Shown: positions 36,420-44,806 of the stretch, in pieces
Position numbering within the stretch: the first letter of the stretch is position 1
How the letters are laid out: the number at the start of each line of letters is the position of its first letter
From: an archaeon
Lineage (GTDB): Archaea > Nanobdellota > Nanobdellia > Woesearchaeales > GW2011-AR15
Reading direction: 5' to 3'
DNA length: 64,000 nt
Assembly (NCBI GenBank): GCA_018657065.1
Contig: JABHXU010000009.1
Location: 1-64,000, forward strand
The notes under the pieces: generated by a model
What the model was told of the DNA's origin: nothing
What the model saw: only the letters and a program-made list of their open reading frames with translations
Database searches by the model: none
Position numbers and translations under genes: made by a program

Positions 36420-37175
36420 ATGCGAATTAGTCTTAATTATACAAAATCTGTTGAACAAAATGCCTCAATATATTTTGAACAAGCTAAAAAAGCAAAAAAG
36501 CAATTAGAAGGAGCAACGATTGCTTTGGAAAAATCTCATGAAAAACTTGAAAAAATTAAACCTGCTGAAATTCAAAAACAAGTAATAAAAAAGAAGAGAA
36601 AAATTCATTGGTTTGAAAAATTCAGATGGTTTTATACTAATGAAGATATGTTGTTTATTGCAGGAAGGGATGCTACAACTAATGAAATTATTATAAAAAA
36701 ACATACAGATAATCATGATATTGTATTTCATTCTGAAATGTCAGGAAGTCCTTTTGGTGTATTAAAAACTGAAGGAAAAAAACCTTCAAAAGAAGCTTTA
36801 GAAGAATGTGCAGTTTTTGTTGCATGTTATTCAAAAGCGTGGAAACTTGGTTTAGGTGTTATGGATATATTTTATGTTACTCCAGATCAAGTAACTAAAG
36901 AAGCACCTTCAGGAGAATTTATAGGAAAAGGATCATTTATGATTTATGGAAAAAAAACTATTTTATCAGTTTCATTAAAATTGTATATTGGAAAATATAA
37001 TGATTTGATGATGTCTGCTCCATATTTAGCAATTAAAAAACATTGTGAAAAATATATAGAAATAAAACAAGGAAATAAAAAAACCTCAGATATTGCTAAA
37101 AAAATAAAAAAACAATTTAATCATGATGACTTAGATGATATTGTTAAGATTTTACCTGTTGGTAGTTCTCTTTGA
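36420..37175 (+). CDS. Stand-alone NFACT-R (DUF814) RNA-binding protein
   Basis: 251 residues. A coiled-coil start (~1-60, YFEQAKKAKKQLEGA) is followed by the NFACT-R domain: WFEKFRWFYTNEDMLFIAGRD, DIVFHSEMSGSPFG, and VACYSKAWKLG. This is the middle/C-terminal region of RqcH/NEMF, which binds stalled 60S/50S-tRNA and elongates C-terminal tails. The N-terminal NFACT-N and HhH domains are missing, so a partner protein or a reduced function is implied. It follows the antiporter by 33 nt. Confidence 0.88.
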   Translation: MRISLNYTKSVEQNASIYFEQAKKAKKQLEGATIALEKSHEKLEKIKPAEIQKQVIKKKRKIHWFEKFRWFYTNEDMLFIAGRDATTNEIIIKKHTDNHDIVFHSEMSGSPFGVLKTEGKKPSKEALEECAVFVACYSKAWKLGLGVMDIFYVTPDQVTKEAPSGEFIGKGSFMIYGKKTILSVSLKLYIGKYNDLMMSAPYLAIKKHCEKYIEIKQGNKKTSDIAKKIKKQFNHDDLDDIVKILPVGSSL

Positions 37176-37197
37176 TTTTAAAATATATTTCTAAATA

Positions 37198-37662
37198 CTA
37201 TTCTTCATGCATTACTTTATCATAGAATTTTCTTGTAAGTTCTGGTAATGCAACTGTTGAAGTGTATTTAGGATTATTTAATTGTAAATTAGGTAATTCT
37301 TGATCACTTAATTTTACATTAATAGGTTTAATTATATGTTCATTAAAATGATCGATTACTTGTTGTTCAATATATGTATTGCTTAAACCACCAATAGTTA
37401 AAGTATCTAGATCTTTTTTATCATATCCAAAAGTAAAACCCCAAGGACCATCGATTTGGAATTTTAGAAAGGGTAAGGGGATTCCAAACCAATGTCCTTC
37501 ATATCCTAATTGTTTACGAGTCTCATCATCAAAATGTACACTAACTCCCCAAAGTGAATTTGATTTAGGTTTAGTAATCTCCTTAATTCCAGGTACTTCT
37601 TGCAATAAATAGTCTAATGTTGCTTCTAGTATTTCTTCATTTGAATATATATGATCTACCAT
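37198..37662 (-). CDS. Unrecognised 154-aa soluble protein
   Basis: No TM or signal. Trp/Gly-rich segments (LWGVSVHFDDETRKQLGY, WFGIPLPFLKFQIDGPWG) suggest a beta-rich core between two helical ends. Family not recognised. Lone minus-strand gene with a TATA-like region (CTTATATTTAAAG on the plus strand near 37680) placed for a leaderless start. Confidence 0.5.
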   Translation of the reverse strand: MVDHIYSNEEILEATLDYLLQEVPGIKEITKPKSNSLWGVSVHFDDETRKQLGYEGHWFGIPLPFLKFQIDGPWGFTFGYDKKDLDTLTIGGLSNTYIEQQVIDHFNEHIIKPINVKLSDQELPNLQLNNPKYTSTVALPELTRKFYDKVMHEE

Positions 37663-37751
37663 TTTCTGATTTATTAAATTCTTATATTTAAAGTTATTTT
37701 ATTGTTTGAACGTAAATAACTTTTTAAAGCACCTTTTACTTCGTTAAATAA

Positions 37752-38018
37752 ATGGATAAAATTAAACTTAAGCAACATGCAAAGAATTTGCAACCAGTTT
37801 TAAGAATTGGTAAAAATGGAATAAATGAGAATGTTGTTATTGAAGTAGAAAAATTACTTAAAAAAAGATATATAATTAAAATTAAAGTTCTAAATAATTG
37901 TCCTATTGAGGATATAAAACAAATAATTGAATTTGTCCTAACAAAAACTGGGAGCGAATTGGTGTCAAAAGTTGGAAACACATTCACTATCTATAGAAGA
38001 AAAGCAAAAGCGAAATAA
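37752..38018 (+). CDS. CRS1/YhbY-type RNA-binding protein
   Basis: 88 residues, complete single-domain YhbY. IKLKQHAKNLQPVLRIGKNG carries the GKNG loop (G-x-x-G) that contacts RNA; the remainder (VLTKTGSELVSKVGNTFTIY) fits the family. In bacteria YhbY acts in large-subunit assembly; archaeal members are presumed similar. The 3' end overlaps the possible start of the next gene by up to 47 nt. Confidence 0.92.
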   Translation: MDKIKLKQHAKNLQPVLRIGKNGINENVVIEVEKLLKKRYIIKIKVLNNCPIEDIKQIIEFVLTKTGSELVSKVGNTFTIYRRKAKAK

Positions 38019-38547
38019 ATTACTTAGATTTGCTCTAATAATATCAATAGTTTTAATTCTATTCTTTACCTTTGATTCATTAAAACGTTTAGGACTTCTT
38101 TTAGTAATTGTTGGTTTTAATTTTATTGTTGCTTTTATTAAAAGAAAAATACCTACATTACTTATTAGAAAATATTTTTTTGGAATTGAATATATTTTAT
38201 TTTCAACAGTAATTGTTAGTGTTTCATTTGGACCTAAAATTGGTGCAGTTATGGGAAGTTTATCTATACTTGCAAATTATATTGCTGAAAGAAGAATTTC
38301 AAAGTATTTTTTTCCTACAATTATTCAATATATATTAATAGGATATTTTTCTTATTTTTTTAGAAGTATTGATATTATAATTTTAGGAATAATTATTACA
38401 TTGATTTACAATGTTTTTTCATTTATTTTTGCAAAATTAATTGGTGCTAATACAATTACTTTAGTTGTGTTTAATACTGTAAATATTTTATTTAATATTT
38501 TTTTATTTACAAGTTTTGGACATAGTGTTTTAAAATTATTAGGGTAA
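37972..38547 (+). CDS. Polytopic membrane protein (~6 TM)
   Basis: Up to 191 residues. The TTG at 37972 lies inside the yhbY-like gene; the start is uncertain because no ATG occurs before the first TM helix. Six TM helices with basic loops (FIKRKIPTLLIRKYFFG). Family not recognised; same length class and topology as the gene at 16516. Translational coupling to the YhbY gene is likely. Confidence 0.55.
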   Translation: METHSLSIEEKQKRNKLLRFALIISIVLILFFTFDSLKRLGLLLVIVGFNFIVAFIKRKIPTLLIRKYFFGIEYILFSTVIVSVSFGPKIGAVMGSLSILANYIAERRISKYFFPTIIQYILIGYFSYFFRSIDIIILGIIITLIYNVFSFIFAKLIGANTITLVVFNTVNILFNIFLFTSFGHSVLKLLG

Positions 38548-38579
38548 GACATAAAAAGGCACGAAAATATCAGTAAAAA

Positions 38580-39548
38580 ATGTTACAATATTTAATGCCA
38601 ATAATTTTCTCAACAATAATTTGGTTTATGAATTATTTTGTATTAAAATCAGTTAAATATGGAATACTAATTTCAACTTTAATCGTTATTTTTGTTTGGG
38701 TATCAATGGGTTTAAATCAAAAGAAACCATCTGGGTTTTCAAGAGTACTATATTTTATTTCAATGATGTCTTTTGCAATTTTTTCTCAGTTATTTGTATA
38801 TTTTTTAATAGCAGATATTTTTAAAATTCCTCGGTTGTATGTTTTTTTTCTAACATTAATTTTAACAGGATATGGGTATCTTAATTCAAGAAACATATAT
38901 GTTCAAAAATATGATGTTGGTCTAGGAAAAAGAATTGTACAATTAACAGATGTTCATATTGGACCTGCAAATAGAGAAAATAGAGTAGAAAAAGTAATTC
39001 AGATAACAAACAAATTAAAACCTGATATTGTTTTAATAACTGGAGATTTAGCTGATATGTCAACAAAATTAGATTCTCATATGTTTGATTCACTTAAAAA
39101 AATTAAGGCACCTAAATATATGATTCATGGAAATCATGAGTTTTATGATGGGAAGAAAAAAATTGAAGAACAGCTTAAGACTGCAGATATAAAAATACTA
39201 AATGATGAGTCTGTTTATATAAAAGATTTAACAATACTTGGTGCAGATTATAAAAGTGATCCTGAAATTGTAATTAATAAAACAAAAATTAAAGGAAAAT
39301 CAATTTTAATGATTCACGAACCTTTAGGAGAAAAAGCAGCAGCAAAACATAAAATTGATTTAGTGTTATCAGGTCATACTCATGGAGGACAATTTTTTCC
39401 TTTTACAATATTTGTAAATTTGTTTTTTAAGTTTACAAGAGGAATTCATGATTATAAAGGATCAAAAATTATTGTTTCTATGGGAACATTAACCTGGGGA
39501 CCTCAAGTAAGGATAGGAAGTAGAAATCAAATTATTGTTATTGATTAA
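38580..39548 (+). CDS. Membrane-anchored metallophosphoesterase (YkoQ/YaeI-like)
   Basis: 322 residues. Four N-terminal TM helices (~1-105) are followed by a calcineurin-like phosphoesterase with all motifs: LTDVHIG, LITGDLADMS, HGNHEFYDG, LMIHEPLGE and SGHTHGGQFFPF. Family members cleave phosphodiester or pyrophosphate bonds in lipids (UDP-diacylglucosamine-type pyrophosphatases are related). The end overlaps surE by 4 nt, convergent. Confidence 0.9.
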   Translation: MLQYLMPIIFSTIIWFMNYFVLKSVKYGILISTLIVIFVWVSMGLNQKKPSGFSRVLYFISMMSFAIFSQLFVYFLIADIFKIPRLYVFFLTLILTGYGYLNSRNIYVQKYDVGLGKRIVQLTDVHIGPANRENRVEKVIQITNKLKPDIVLITGDLADMSTKLDSHMFDSLKKIKAPKYMIHGNHEFYDGKKKIEEQLKTADIKILNDESVYIKDLTILGADYKSDPEIVINKTKIKGKSILMIHEPLGEKAAAKHKIDLVLSGHTHGGQFFPFTIFVNLFFKFTRGIHDYKGSKIIVSMGTLTWGPQVRIGSRNQIIVID

Positions 39549-40342
39549 TTCCAATTCTCAAAAAATAATTTTTCAAAGGCATCCATTGTTTCTTTTGAAG
39601 CTAATTCTAAATTTAATGGAGTAACTGAAATATTTCCATTCATTAGAGCATGTAAATCAGTACCTGGAACAGTTTTAATATTATCAAATTTTGGATTTTT
39701 ATGAACAAATTCATTTCCTTCTTTATGAAATAATTTTCCATAATGATTTCTAAATGGCTTAGTTATTTCAATTTTTGAATTTAAATCCGCTTCATATGGA
39801 ATGTTAATTGTAATTAAATCAATTCCTTTAGGAAATGGAATATTTTCAAAAGTCTTGACAATTTTAGCTGTAATTTTAGCGGCATTTCTAAAAACTTCAT
39901 AAGTATGAGGCTTGAATAATTCTTTTTTATCTTCTAGATTCTTTAAGGGCAGACGTAGTGAAGAAGATATTGCTCTTATACCATTAATAGAAGCTTCCAT
40001 AGCAGCACCAACTGTGCCAGAACTTAAAATAAATCCATGACCAATATTAACACCTAGATTAATTCCTGAAACAACTAAATCAGGCAGTTTTTTACACACA
40101 TCATGAATTCCAATTTGAGCACAATCAGCAGGAGTTCCATTAAGTGCATATATTAAACGATCATTTAGTTTAATCTCTTTATATGAGAGTTTGTTAAATC
40201 TTGAAATAGACTTAGCTACCCAACTTCTTTCAGTATCAGGCACAAGTGTTTCAACATTAAATTCTTTGTCAAGTTCTTCAAGTAAAGGATAAAATCCAGA
40301 TGAATCATATCCATCATCATTTGTTAATAGAATTGTTTTCAT
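39545..40342 (-). CDS. surE: 5'-nucleotidase SurE
   Basis: 265 residues from ATG 40342 (MKTILLTNDDGYDSSG), the family start; an in-frame ATG at 40363 adds seven unconserved residues. Dephosphorylates nucleoside monophosphates. NDDG metal ligands, the Ser in ERSWVAKSIS, SGINLGVNIG and LSSGTVGAAMEA are intact. Lies convergent to the membrane phosphoesterase. Confidence 0.95.
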   Translation of the reverse strand: MKTILLTNDDGYDSSGFYPLLEELDKEFNVETLVPDTERSWVAKSISRFNKLSYKEIKLNDRLIYALNGTPADCAQIGIHDVCKKLPDLVVSGINLGVNIGHGFILSSGTVGAAMEASINGIRAISSSLRLPLKNLEDKKELFKPHTYEVFRNAAKITAKIVKTFENIPFPKGIDLITINIPYEADLNSKIEITKPFRNHYGKLFHKEGNEFVHKNPKFDNIKTVPGTDLHALMNGNISVTPLNLELASKETMDAFEKLFFENWN

Positions 40343-40465
40343 AAGTTGTTTAATTCTGTTCAAAGATTAAATAAGTTTCTAAGAAAAAATAATAATAAAT
40401 GCTAAATGAACTTTTAAACATTAGATTAAAATAAGATGTAATGTTTTAGAAAAATAGGTGATAAA

Positions 40466-40765
40466 ATGACTAATAAAAATATTTTTGACTTAATTAAATA
40501 TTCAAAAGATGGAATTTTGAGTAATGTTATTTTTAAAGAAGTAAACACTCAAGTAACATTATTTTGTATGGCAGCTAATACTGATATAGGAGATCATACA
40601 TCAACTAAAGAAGGTTATGTACAAGTTATTGAAGGAAAAGGTATATTTAATCTTGAAGGTGAAGAAATAAGTATGGAACCTGGTAGACTTATTTATATGA
40701 AAAAAAATGCAAAACATTCATTAAAAGCAATTCAAAATACGTCATTTATACTAATTTTAAATTAA
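40466..40765 (+). CDS. Small cupin-domain protein
   Basis: 99 residues, one cupin_2 barrel. GDHTSTKEGYVQVIEGKG carries a single metal-type His and Glu-like positions; second motif PGRLIYMKKNAKHSL supplies His. Start set by TAGGTGATAA 4-6 nt before ATG. Function not predictable. Convergent with the next gene (9 nt overlap). Confidence 0.8.
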   Translation: MTNKNIFDLIKYSKDGILSNVIFKEVNTQVTLFCMAANTDIGDHTSTKEGYVQVIEGKGIFNLEGEEISMEPGRLIYMKKNAKHSLKAIQNTSFILILN

Positions 40766-41245
40766 AGAGTAAGCATAACCTTGTTGAAAAGAACCAATAT
40801 TTCCAGCAAAAATCATAATTAATAGTCCAACAAATACTAATATGAATATTAAAACAAAAACTCCAAGGAGTATAATTAACCAAGTTGGAAAGTTAGAGTT
40901 ATTTTTTCCTCCTGTTCCTTGTTGAGCGTTTTGAGATACATTTTTAGCCCCTTTTTTCTTAGAACCTGAAGCAGAAATATTTTGTTGAATTATAACATTA
41001 TTCCCACCATTTGCAATTTTACGCCCGGATGCAATTGCAACTATTAAAATTATCAACCATACACCAGGTATCCAGCAAAGAAACATATTTAACAAAATTA
41101 TAACAGTAAAATTATCTTTTTTCCTAGCAATTATTGAAGGCAAAAAGTATAAGAATAAAGATAATACTAAACTTAATATTAAAACAATAATTATTATTAA
41201 AATTCCAAGAATTGATCCAATACCTGATCCTCCCATCACTTCCAT
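40757..41245 (-). CDS. Superinfection-immunity-domain membrane protein
   Basis: 162 residues. The first half has two or three TM helices containing YFLPSIIARKKDNFTVIILL and FLCWIPGVWLIILIVAI, the T4 Imm superinfection-immunity fold pattern (LP-x-x-x-A, N-x-F-L-x-W-x-x-x-G-W). A Gly/Asn/Gln-rich linker follows and one more TM helix near the C-terminus. The name reflects the fold family; in cellular genomes the role is unknown. Confidence 0.7.
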   Translation of the reverse strand: MEVMGGSGIGSILGILIIIIVLILSLVLSLFLYFLPSIIARKKDNFTVIILLNMFLCWIPGVWLIILIVAIASGRKIANGGNNVIIQQNISASGSKKKGAKNVSQNAQQGTGGKNNSNFPTWLIILLGVFVLIFILVFVGLLIMIFAGNIGSFQQGYAYSLI

Positions 41246-41294
41246 TGGTTATTGGGTTAGATAATCCTATATTTAAAATTTTCTTATGGTTTTT

Positions 41295-41477
41295 TTATGC
41301 ATAAGATTCTAAATAACCACAACTAGAACATCTATATGTCCAAATAATTTCACCTTTTAGAACCGAAAGTGTTGTTAAAGGTTTTCCTTTTACCCATTTT
41401 GATGATTTAGGTGACAATATTTTTCCTTTTTCCATTTTTCCTTTCCATTTTGGACATTTAATTTCGTCTGCTGCCAT
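41295..41477 (-). CDS. Small zinc-ribbon-like protein with one Cys replaced
   Basis: 60 residues. The start KCPKWKGKMEKGKI matches short ribbon proteins that normally read CPxCGGxMxxG; here the second Cys is Trp (TGG). The C-terminal CSSCGY pair is intact, leaving three of four ligands. It could be a genuine variant or a single-base change. 'W' and 'G-Y' spacing otherwise resembles DUF6487-like proteins. Confidence 0.6.
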   Translation of the reverse strand: MAADEIKCPKWKGKMEKGKILSPKSSKWVKGKPLTTLSVLKGEIIWTYRCSSCGYLESYA

Positions 41478-41608
41478 ACTAATATGGTTAATTAAAGATA
41501 TTTTTAAATGTTTCTCACATATATAATTTCAATTTTATTAAAACAAAAATAAATATGGAAAGCTTCAAAAATTTAAAAAATTCGATCAAACAATTACAAT
41601 AAAAAAAG

Positions 41609-41690
41609 CGCCACGAGCCGGATTTGAACCGGCAATCCCAAAGGGACTGGCTCTCAAGGCCAGCGCAATACCGGATTATGCGATCGTGGC
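41609..41690 (-). tRNA. tRNA-Ser (anticodon TGA)
   Basis: Acceptor GCCACGA (minus strand from 41690) pairs with TCGTGGC; discriminator G. D arm GCA/TGC with GG in the loop, anticodon stem CTGGC/GCCAG, loop CTTGAGA giving anticodon TGA (reads UCA). A long variable arm (TCCC-TTT-GGGA) identifies a class II tRNA, and GCCGG/CCGGC with loop TTCAAAT is the T arm. No intron. CCA is not encoded. Confidence 0.93.
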
Positions 41691-41693
41691 AAA

Positions 41694-41853
41694 ATGATAT
41701 ATCTTATGTGACTAAGCACTTTTTTTGTGCGTATGTCGCATCTATTTGGTTTCTAACCTTATTAAAGGTTAGCGGACCTAATGCGATCGTGGCAAATAAA
41801 ATATAATATGTCGATAGAAACACAGATAGTTTAAATATTTATTTGTCAAAATT
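41694..41853. repeat. Duplicated tRNA-Ser 5' end with hairpins upstream of the tRNA gene
   Basis: ATGCGATCGTGGCAAA occurs at 41678-41693 (tRNA 5' end) and again at 41781-41796, same orientation, 103 bp apart. The second copy is a tRNA-like 5' piece: acceptor strand and start of the D arm, then an 8-bp stem CTAACCTT/AAGGTTAG (41753-41772) where an anticodon arm would be. A GCAC-T7-GTGC hairpin lies at 41716-41730. No matching 3' half is present nearby. Nothing coding is supported here. Confidence 0.7.
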
Positions 41854-42873
41854 CTAAAGCTTTGGAATTTTATATGTTTCAAATATTGTTAGAAGTAATA
41901 CTAGTATCATTGGTCCTAAAACAAGTCCAATCATTCCATAAGCAATAATTCCTCCAATAACTCCAATTAAAATAAGGGCTGGATGAACTTTAACTTTTCC
42001 ACTGATAACTAAAGGTTTGACTAAATTATCTACTGAGCTGACAATTCCAAATCCAAAAACTAAAAGGATAATTCCTTTTACAGCTAAAATTGTGTTAGTT
42101 CCAACAAATCCTTTAATAATCATAATTGCACTAATTGGAACATAAATAATAGCTGGACCTACAACAGGTATCATTGAAAAAAAGAAAGTTGTAATTGCCC
42201 AAAAAATAGGTGCTTTAACTCCTAAAATTGAATATGCTAAAAGTAAAAGTACAAATTGGATTATGGCAGTAATTAGTTGACCATAAACAACTGCATCAAT
42301 CATATCTTTAACTTTTTCAAAAATTACTAATGATCTTTTTTTACCAAAAGGCAAAATTTCACTAATACCATGAATCATGTTTGGTCCTTCTTTAAAGAAA
42401 AAGAACATAAAAAACAATCCTAAACTAATGTTAAAAGCATGTCCTGGAATTGCTCCAAGTGAATTTTGAAGAAATATTAATATTTTGGAGGCAATAGTTG
42501 AAACAAGATTGGTTAAATCAAATGAAACACCAAAATTAGCATATACATCGGTTAAAAAATCATTAACTAAATATGCATGATCAGCAACATATACAATATT
42601 TTCAAAAACATCAGGTATTTCATTAATTAAAGTTCCAGTAATATACGATATAGGAACAATGAAAATTAAAAATATGAGTAATATCATAATTACAGCAGAC
42701 CAACCTCTACTTTTGATTTTGCTTGAAATTTTCTTGTAAATAGGATAAAATAAATATGATAAAATTGAAACAGTAATCATAGGCATTAAAAATGGTTTAA
42801 GAATAATATATGCAAAATAGAGTAATATTAAAACAACTAAAGTTGGACCAAATTTTCTATAAGTATGATTCAT
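41854..42873 (-). CDS. AI-2E family (TqsA/PerM-like) membrane transporter
   Basis: 339 residues, seven or eight TM helices. Family features: VLILLYFAYIILKPFLMPM at the start, a periplasmic segment (~75-150), GQLITAIIQFVLLLLAYSI, and PVVGPAIIYVPISAIMIIKG. Some members export autoinducer-2, others are Na+/H+ antiporters; the function here is open. TATAAAAATTG-type sequence precedes the ATG. Confidence 0.88.
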   Translation of the reverse strand: MNHTYRKFGPTLVVLILLYFAYIILKPFLMPMITVSILSYLFYPIYKKISSKIKSRGWSAVIMILLIFLIFIVPISYITGTLINEIPDVFENIVYVADHAYLVNDFLTDVYANFGVSFDLTNLVSTIASKILIFLQNSLGAIPGHAFNISLGLFFMFFFFKEGPNMIHGISEILPFGKKRSLVIFEKVKDMIDAVVYGQLITAIIQFVLLLLAYSILGVKAPIFWAITTFFFSMIPVVGPAIIYVPISAIMIIKGFVGTNTILAVKGIILLVFGFGIVSSVDNLVKPLVISGKVKVHPALILIGVIGGIIAYGMIGLVLGPMILVLLLTIFETYKIPKL

Positions 42874-42969
42874 AGATAAAAAGTATAAAAATTGTGCTAT
42901 AAATAATTATCGTTTTATAACTATTCATTTTAGAAAAGTTTTATAATTCTAATTTAATTAATGTTCATT

Positions 42970-43755
42970 ATGAAATTCACAATAATTGTTTCAAAAAAAG
43001 ATCTAGCAGGAATGAATATTTATGAAGAATTAATTAAAAAAAATATTTCAGATAAGTCTAATGTTAATTTAGTAGTTATTGAAGATGAAACAGTGAATCT
43101 TAAAGAAGAATATTTTGATTCAGATTATGTAATTTTTGCAACTAGACATCAAAGTAAATCTGGTGAAAAAACTCTTTCAATTCATTTTCCAGGAAATTTT
43201 GAACGGGCTGAATATGGAGGTATTGATAATGTTTTATGCATGAGTGCACCTAGATTAGCAAAGCAGGCTTTTATTTTATTAAACAAAAATGCCAAAGATT
43301 CAAATTATTTAGTATCACTTGAAGCAACACATCATGGACCAAATTTAAAAACACCTTGTTTTTACATTGAAATAGGCTCAAATAAAGAACAATGGTTAGA
43401 TAAATTAGCTGCAAATATTATAGCAAATACAATTATTCAAACTATTGATTCATTTGAAACAAAGGATCAAGAAATTGTTATTGGATTTGGAGGAATGCAT
43501 TATTGTTCTAATTTTAATAAAATCGAATTAAATTCTAACATTACAATGTCTCATATTTGTCCTAAATATGCTGTTGAAAAATTAACTAAGGACACAGTTT
43601 TAGAAATGATTTCATCTACTAAAGGTATAGTTAATTTTGCTCTATTAGATTGGAAAGGTTTAACAGGAGAACAAAAAAATAAACTTAAATCAATTTTTGA
43701 AGATATTAATTTACCTTATAAAAAAACTAAAGATATAAAAACTATAAATGAATAA
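42970..43755 (+). CDS. dtdA: D-aminoacyl-tRNA deacylase, archaeal DtdA (DTD2/GEK1) type
   Basis: 261 residues from ATG 42970, chosen by the TTTATAA box (42940-42946) and the family start MKFTIIVSKKDLAGMNI; an in-frame ATG lies at 42961. Removes D-amino acids from mischarged tRNA. Motifs: FATRHQSKSGEKTLSIH, LEATHHGP and GFGGMHYCSNF, with the metal-binding His residues intact. Followed after 9 nt by gpmA, likely same operon. Confidence 0.93.
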   Translation: MKFTIIVSKKDLAGMNIYEELIKKNISDKSNVNLVVIEDETVNLKEEYFDSDYVIFATRHQSKSGEKTLSIHFPGNFERAEYGGIDNVLCMSAPRLAKQAFILLNKNAKDSNYLVSLEATHHGPNLKTPCFYIEIGSNKEQWLDKLAANIIANTIIQTIDSFETKDQEIVIGFGGMHYCSNFNKIELNSNITMSHICPKYAVEKLTKDTVLEMISSTKGIVNFALLDWKGLTGEQKNKLKSIFEDINLPYKKTKDIKTINE

Positions 43756-43764
43756 ATTCTAAAT

Positions 43765-44508
43765 ATGTATAAACTAGTTTTACTTCGGCATGGCCAATCA
43801 GTCTGGAATAAGTCAAATAAATTTACAGGATGGACTGATGTAGGGTTATCTAAACAAGGAATAAATGAAGCAAAGGAAGCGGGAAAAATATTGAAAAAAC
43901 AAGGCTTTGTATTTGACTTGGCTTATACTTCAGTTCTAAAGAGAGCCACTAAAACACTCGATTATGCTCTTAAGGAAATGAATTTGAAAATTTCTGTAAT
44001 TTATTCTTGGAAACTAAATGAAAGACATTATGGAGCATTACAAGGCCTAAATAAAACAGAAACATGTAAAAAAGAGGGTGAAAAACAAGTTCATATTTGG
44101 AGAAGAAGTTATAATGTGAGACCTCCATTATTAACAAAAAAAGATATACGGTGGCCAGGCCATGATCCTTTATATAAAAATATACTTAGAAAAGATTTAC
44201 CTTATGGAGAATGTTTAAAAGATACAATAAATAGAGTTTTGCCTTATTATAAAGAAGAAATATTAAAGAATATAAAAAAAGGAAGAAAAATAATTATTAG
44301 TGCTCATGGTAATAGTCTTAGAGCATTAGTTAAATATTTGGATAAAATTTCAAATAAAGAAATTCCTAATTTAAATATCCCAACAGGAATTCCTTTAGTT
44401 TATGAGTTAAATTCTAAATTTAAGCCTATAAAACATTATTATTTAGGCGATAAAGAAAAAATTAGTCAAGCAATTAACAAAGTTAAAAATCAGGCTAAAA
44501 GCTCTTGA
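43765..44508 (+). CDS. gpmA: 2,3-bisphosphoglycerate-dependent phosphoglycerate mutase
   Basis: 247 residues, the bacterial/eukaryotic dPGM size. Interconverts 3- and 2-phosphoglycerate. Catalytic [10 protein letters not shown] (His 9-10), [10 protein letters not shown], the acid in [13 protein letters not shown], and the second His in [11 protein letters not shown] are intact. Most archaea use iPGM, so this is probably bacterially derived. Downstream of dtdA. Confidence 0.93.
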   Translation: MYKLVLLRHGQSVWNKSNKFTGWTDVGLSKQGINEAKEAGKILKKQGFVFDLAYTSVLKRATKTLDYALKEMNLKISVIYSWKLNERHYGALQGLNKTETCKKEGEKQVHIWRRSYNVRPPLLTKKDIRWPGHDPLYKNILRKDLPYGECLKDTINRVLPYYKEEILKNIKKGRKIIISAHGNSLRALVKYLDKISNKEIPNLNIPTGIPLVYELNSKFKPIKHYYLGDKEKISQAINKVKNQAKSS

Positions 44509-44634
44509 TTTCACTTATTTTCTTAAAATCAATATTTTTTTAAAGTGAAAATAAAACGAAAAGTATTTAAAATAAGGTCTACACACCAAAAAAAAGATAT
44601 AACTGCAATTAAGTGGTTATGAGGAGGGCTCAAA

Positions 44635-44805
44635 ATGGCAAATGATTTTGAGGATGAAGTTTATGATGATTCAATTAATGAGTCACCAAAAGACCAATTA
44701 GATGACGATGAAATTACTCCTGAAGAAGAAGGTTTTATGAAAGGATATGATTCAGCATATGATGAAACTGTCGATGAAGACGATTTAGATAAAGAATTTG
44801 AATAA
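44635..44805 (+). CDS. Small acidic protein (56 aa)
   Basis: ATG 44635 to TAA 44805. A textbook ribosome binding site, GAGGAGGG (44621-44628), lies 6 nt upstream. The protein is ~40% Asp/Glu with a conserved-looking EEEGFMKGYDSAYDE patch. No TM. The strong ribosome binding site, stop-to-stop abutment with the next gene and coherent composition support it. Function unknown. Confidence 0.7.
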   Translation: MANDFEDEVYDDSINESPKDQLDDDEITPEEEGFMKGYDSAYDETVDEDDLDKEFE

Positions 44806-44806
44806 G

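Noticed and set aside
41624-41806. Plus-strand frame over the tRNA-Ser region
   Set aside because: It overlaps the tRNA gene and its duplicated piece; no coding features.
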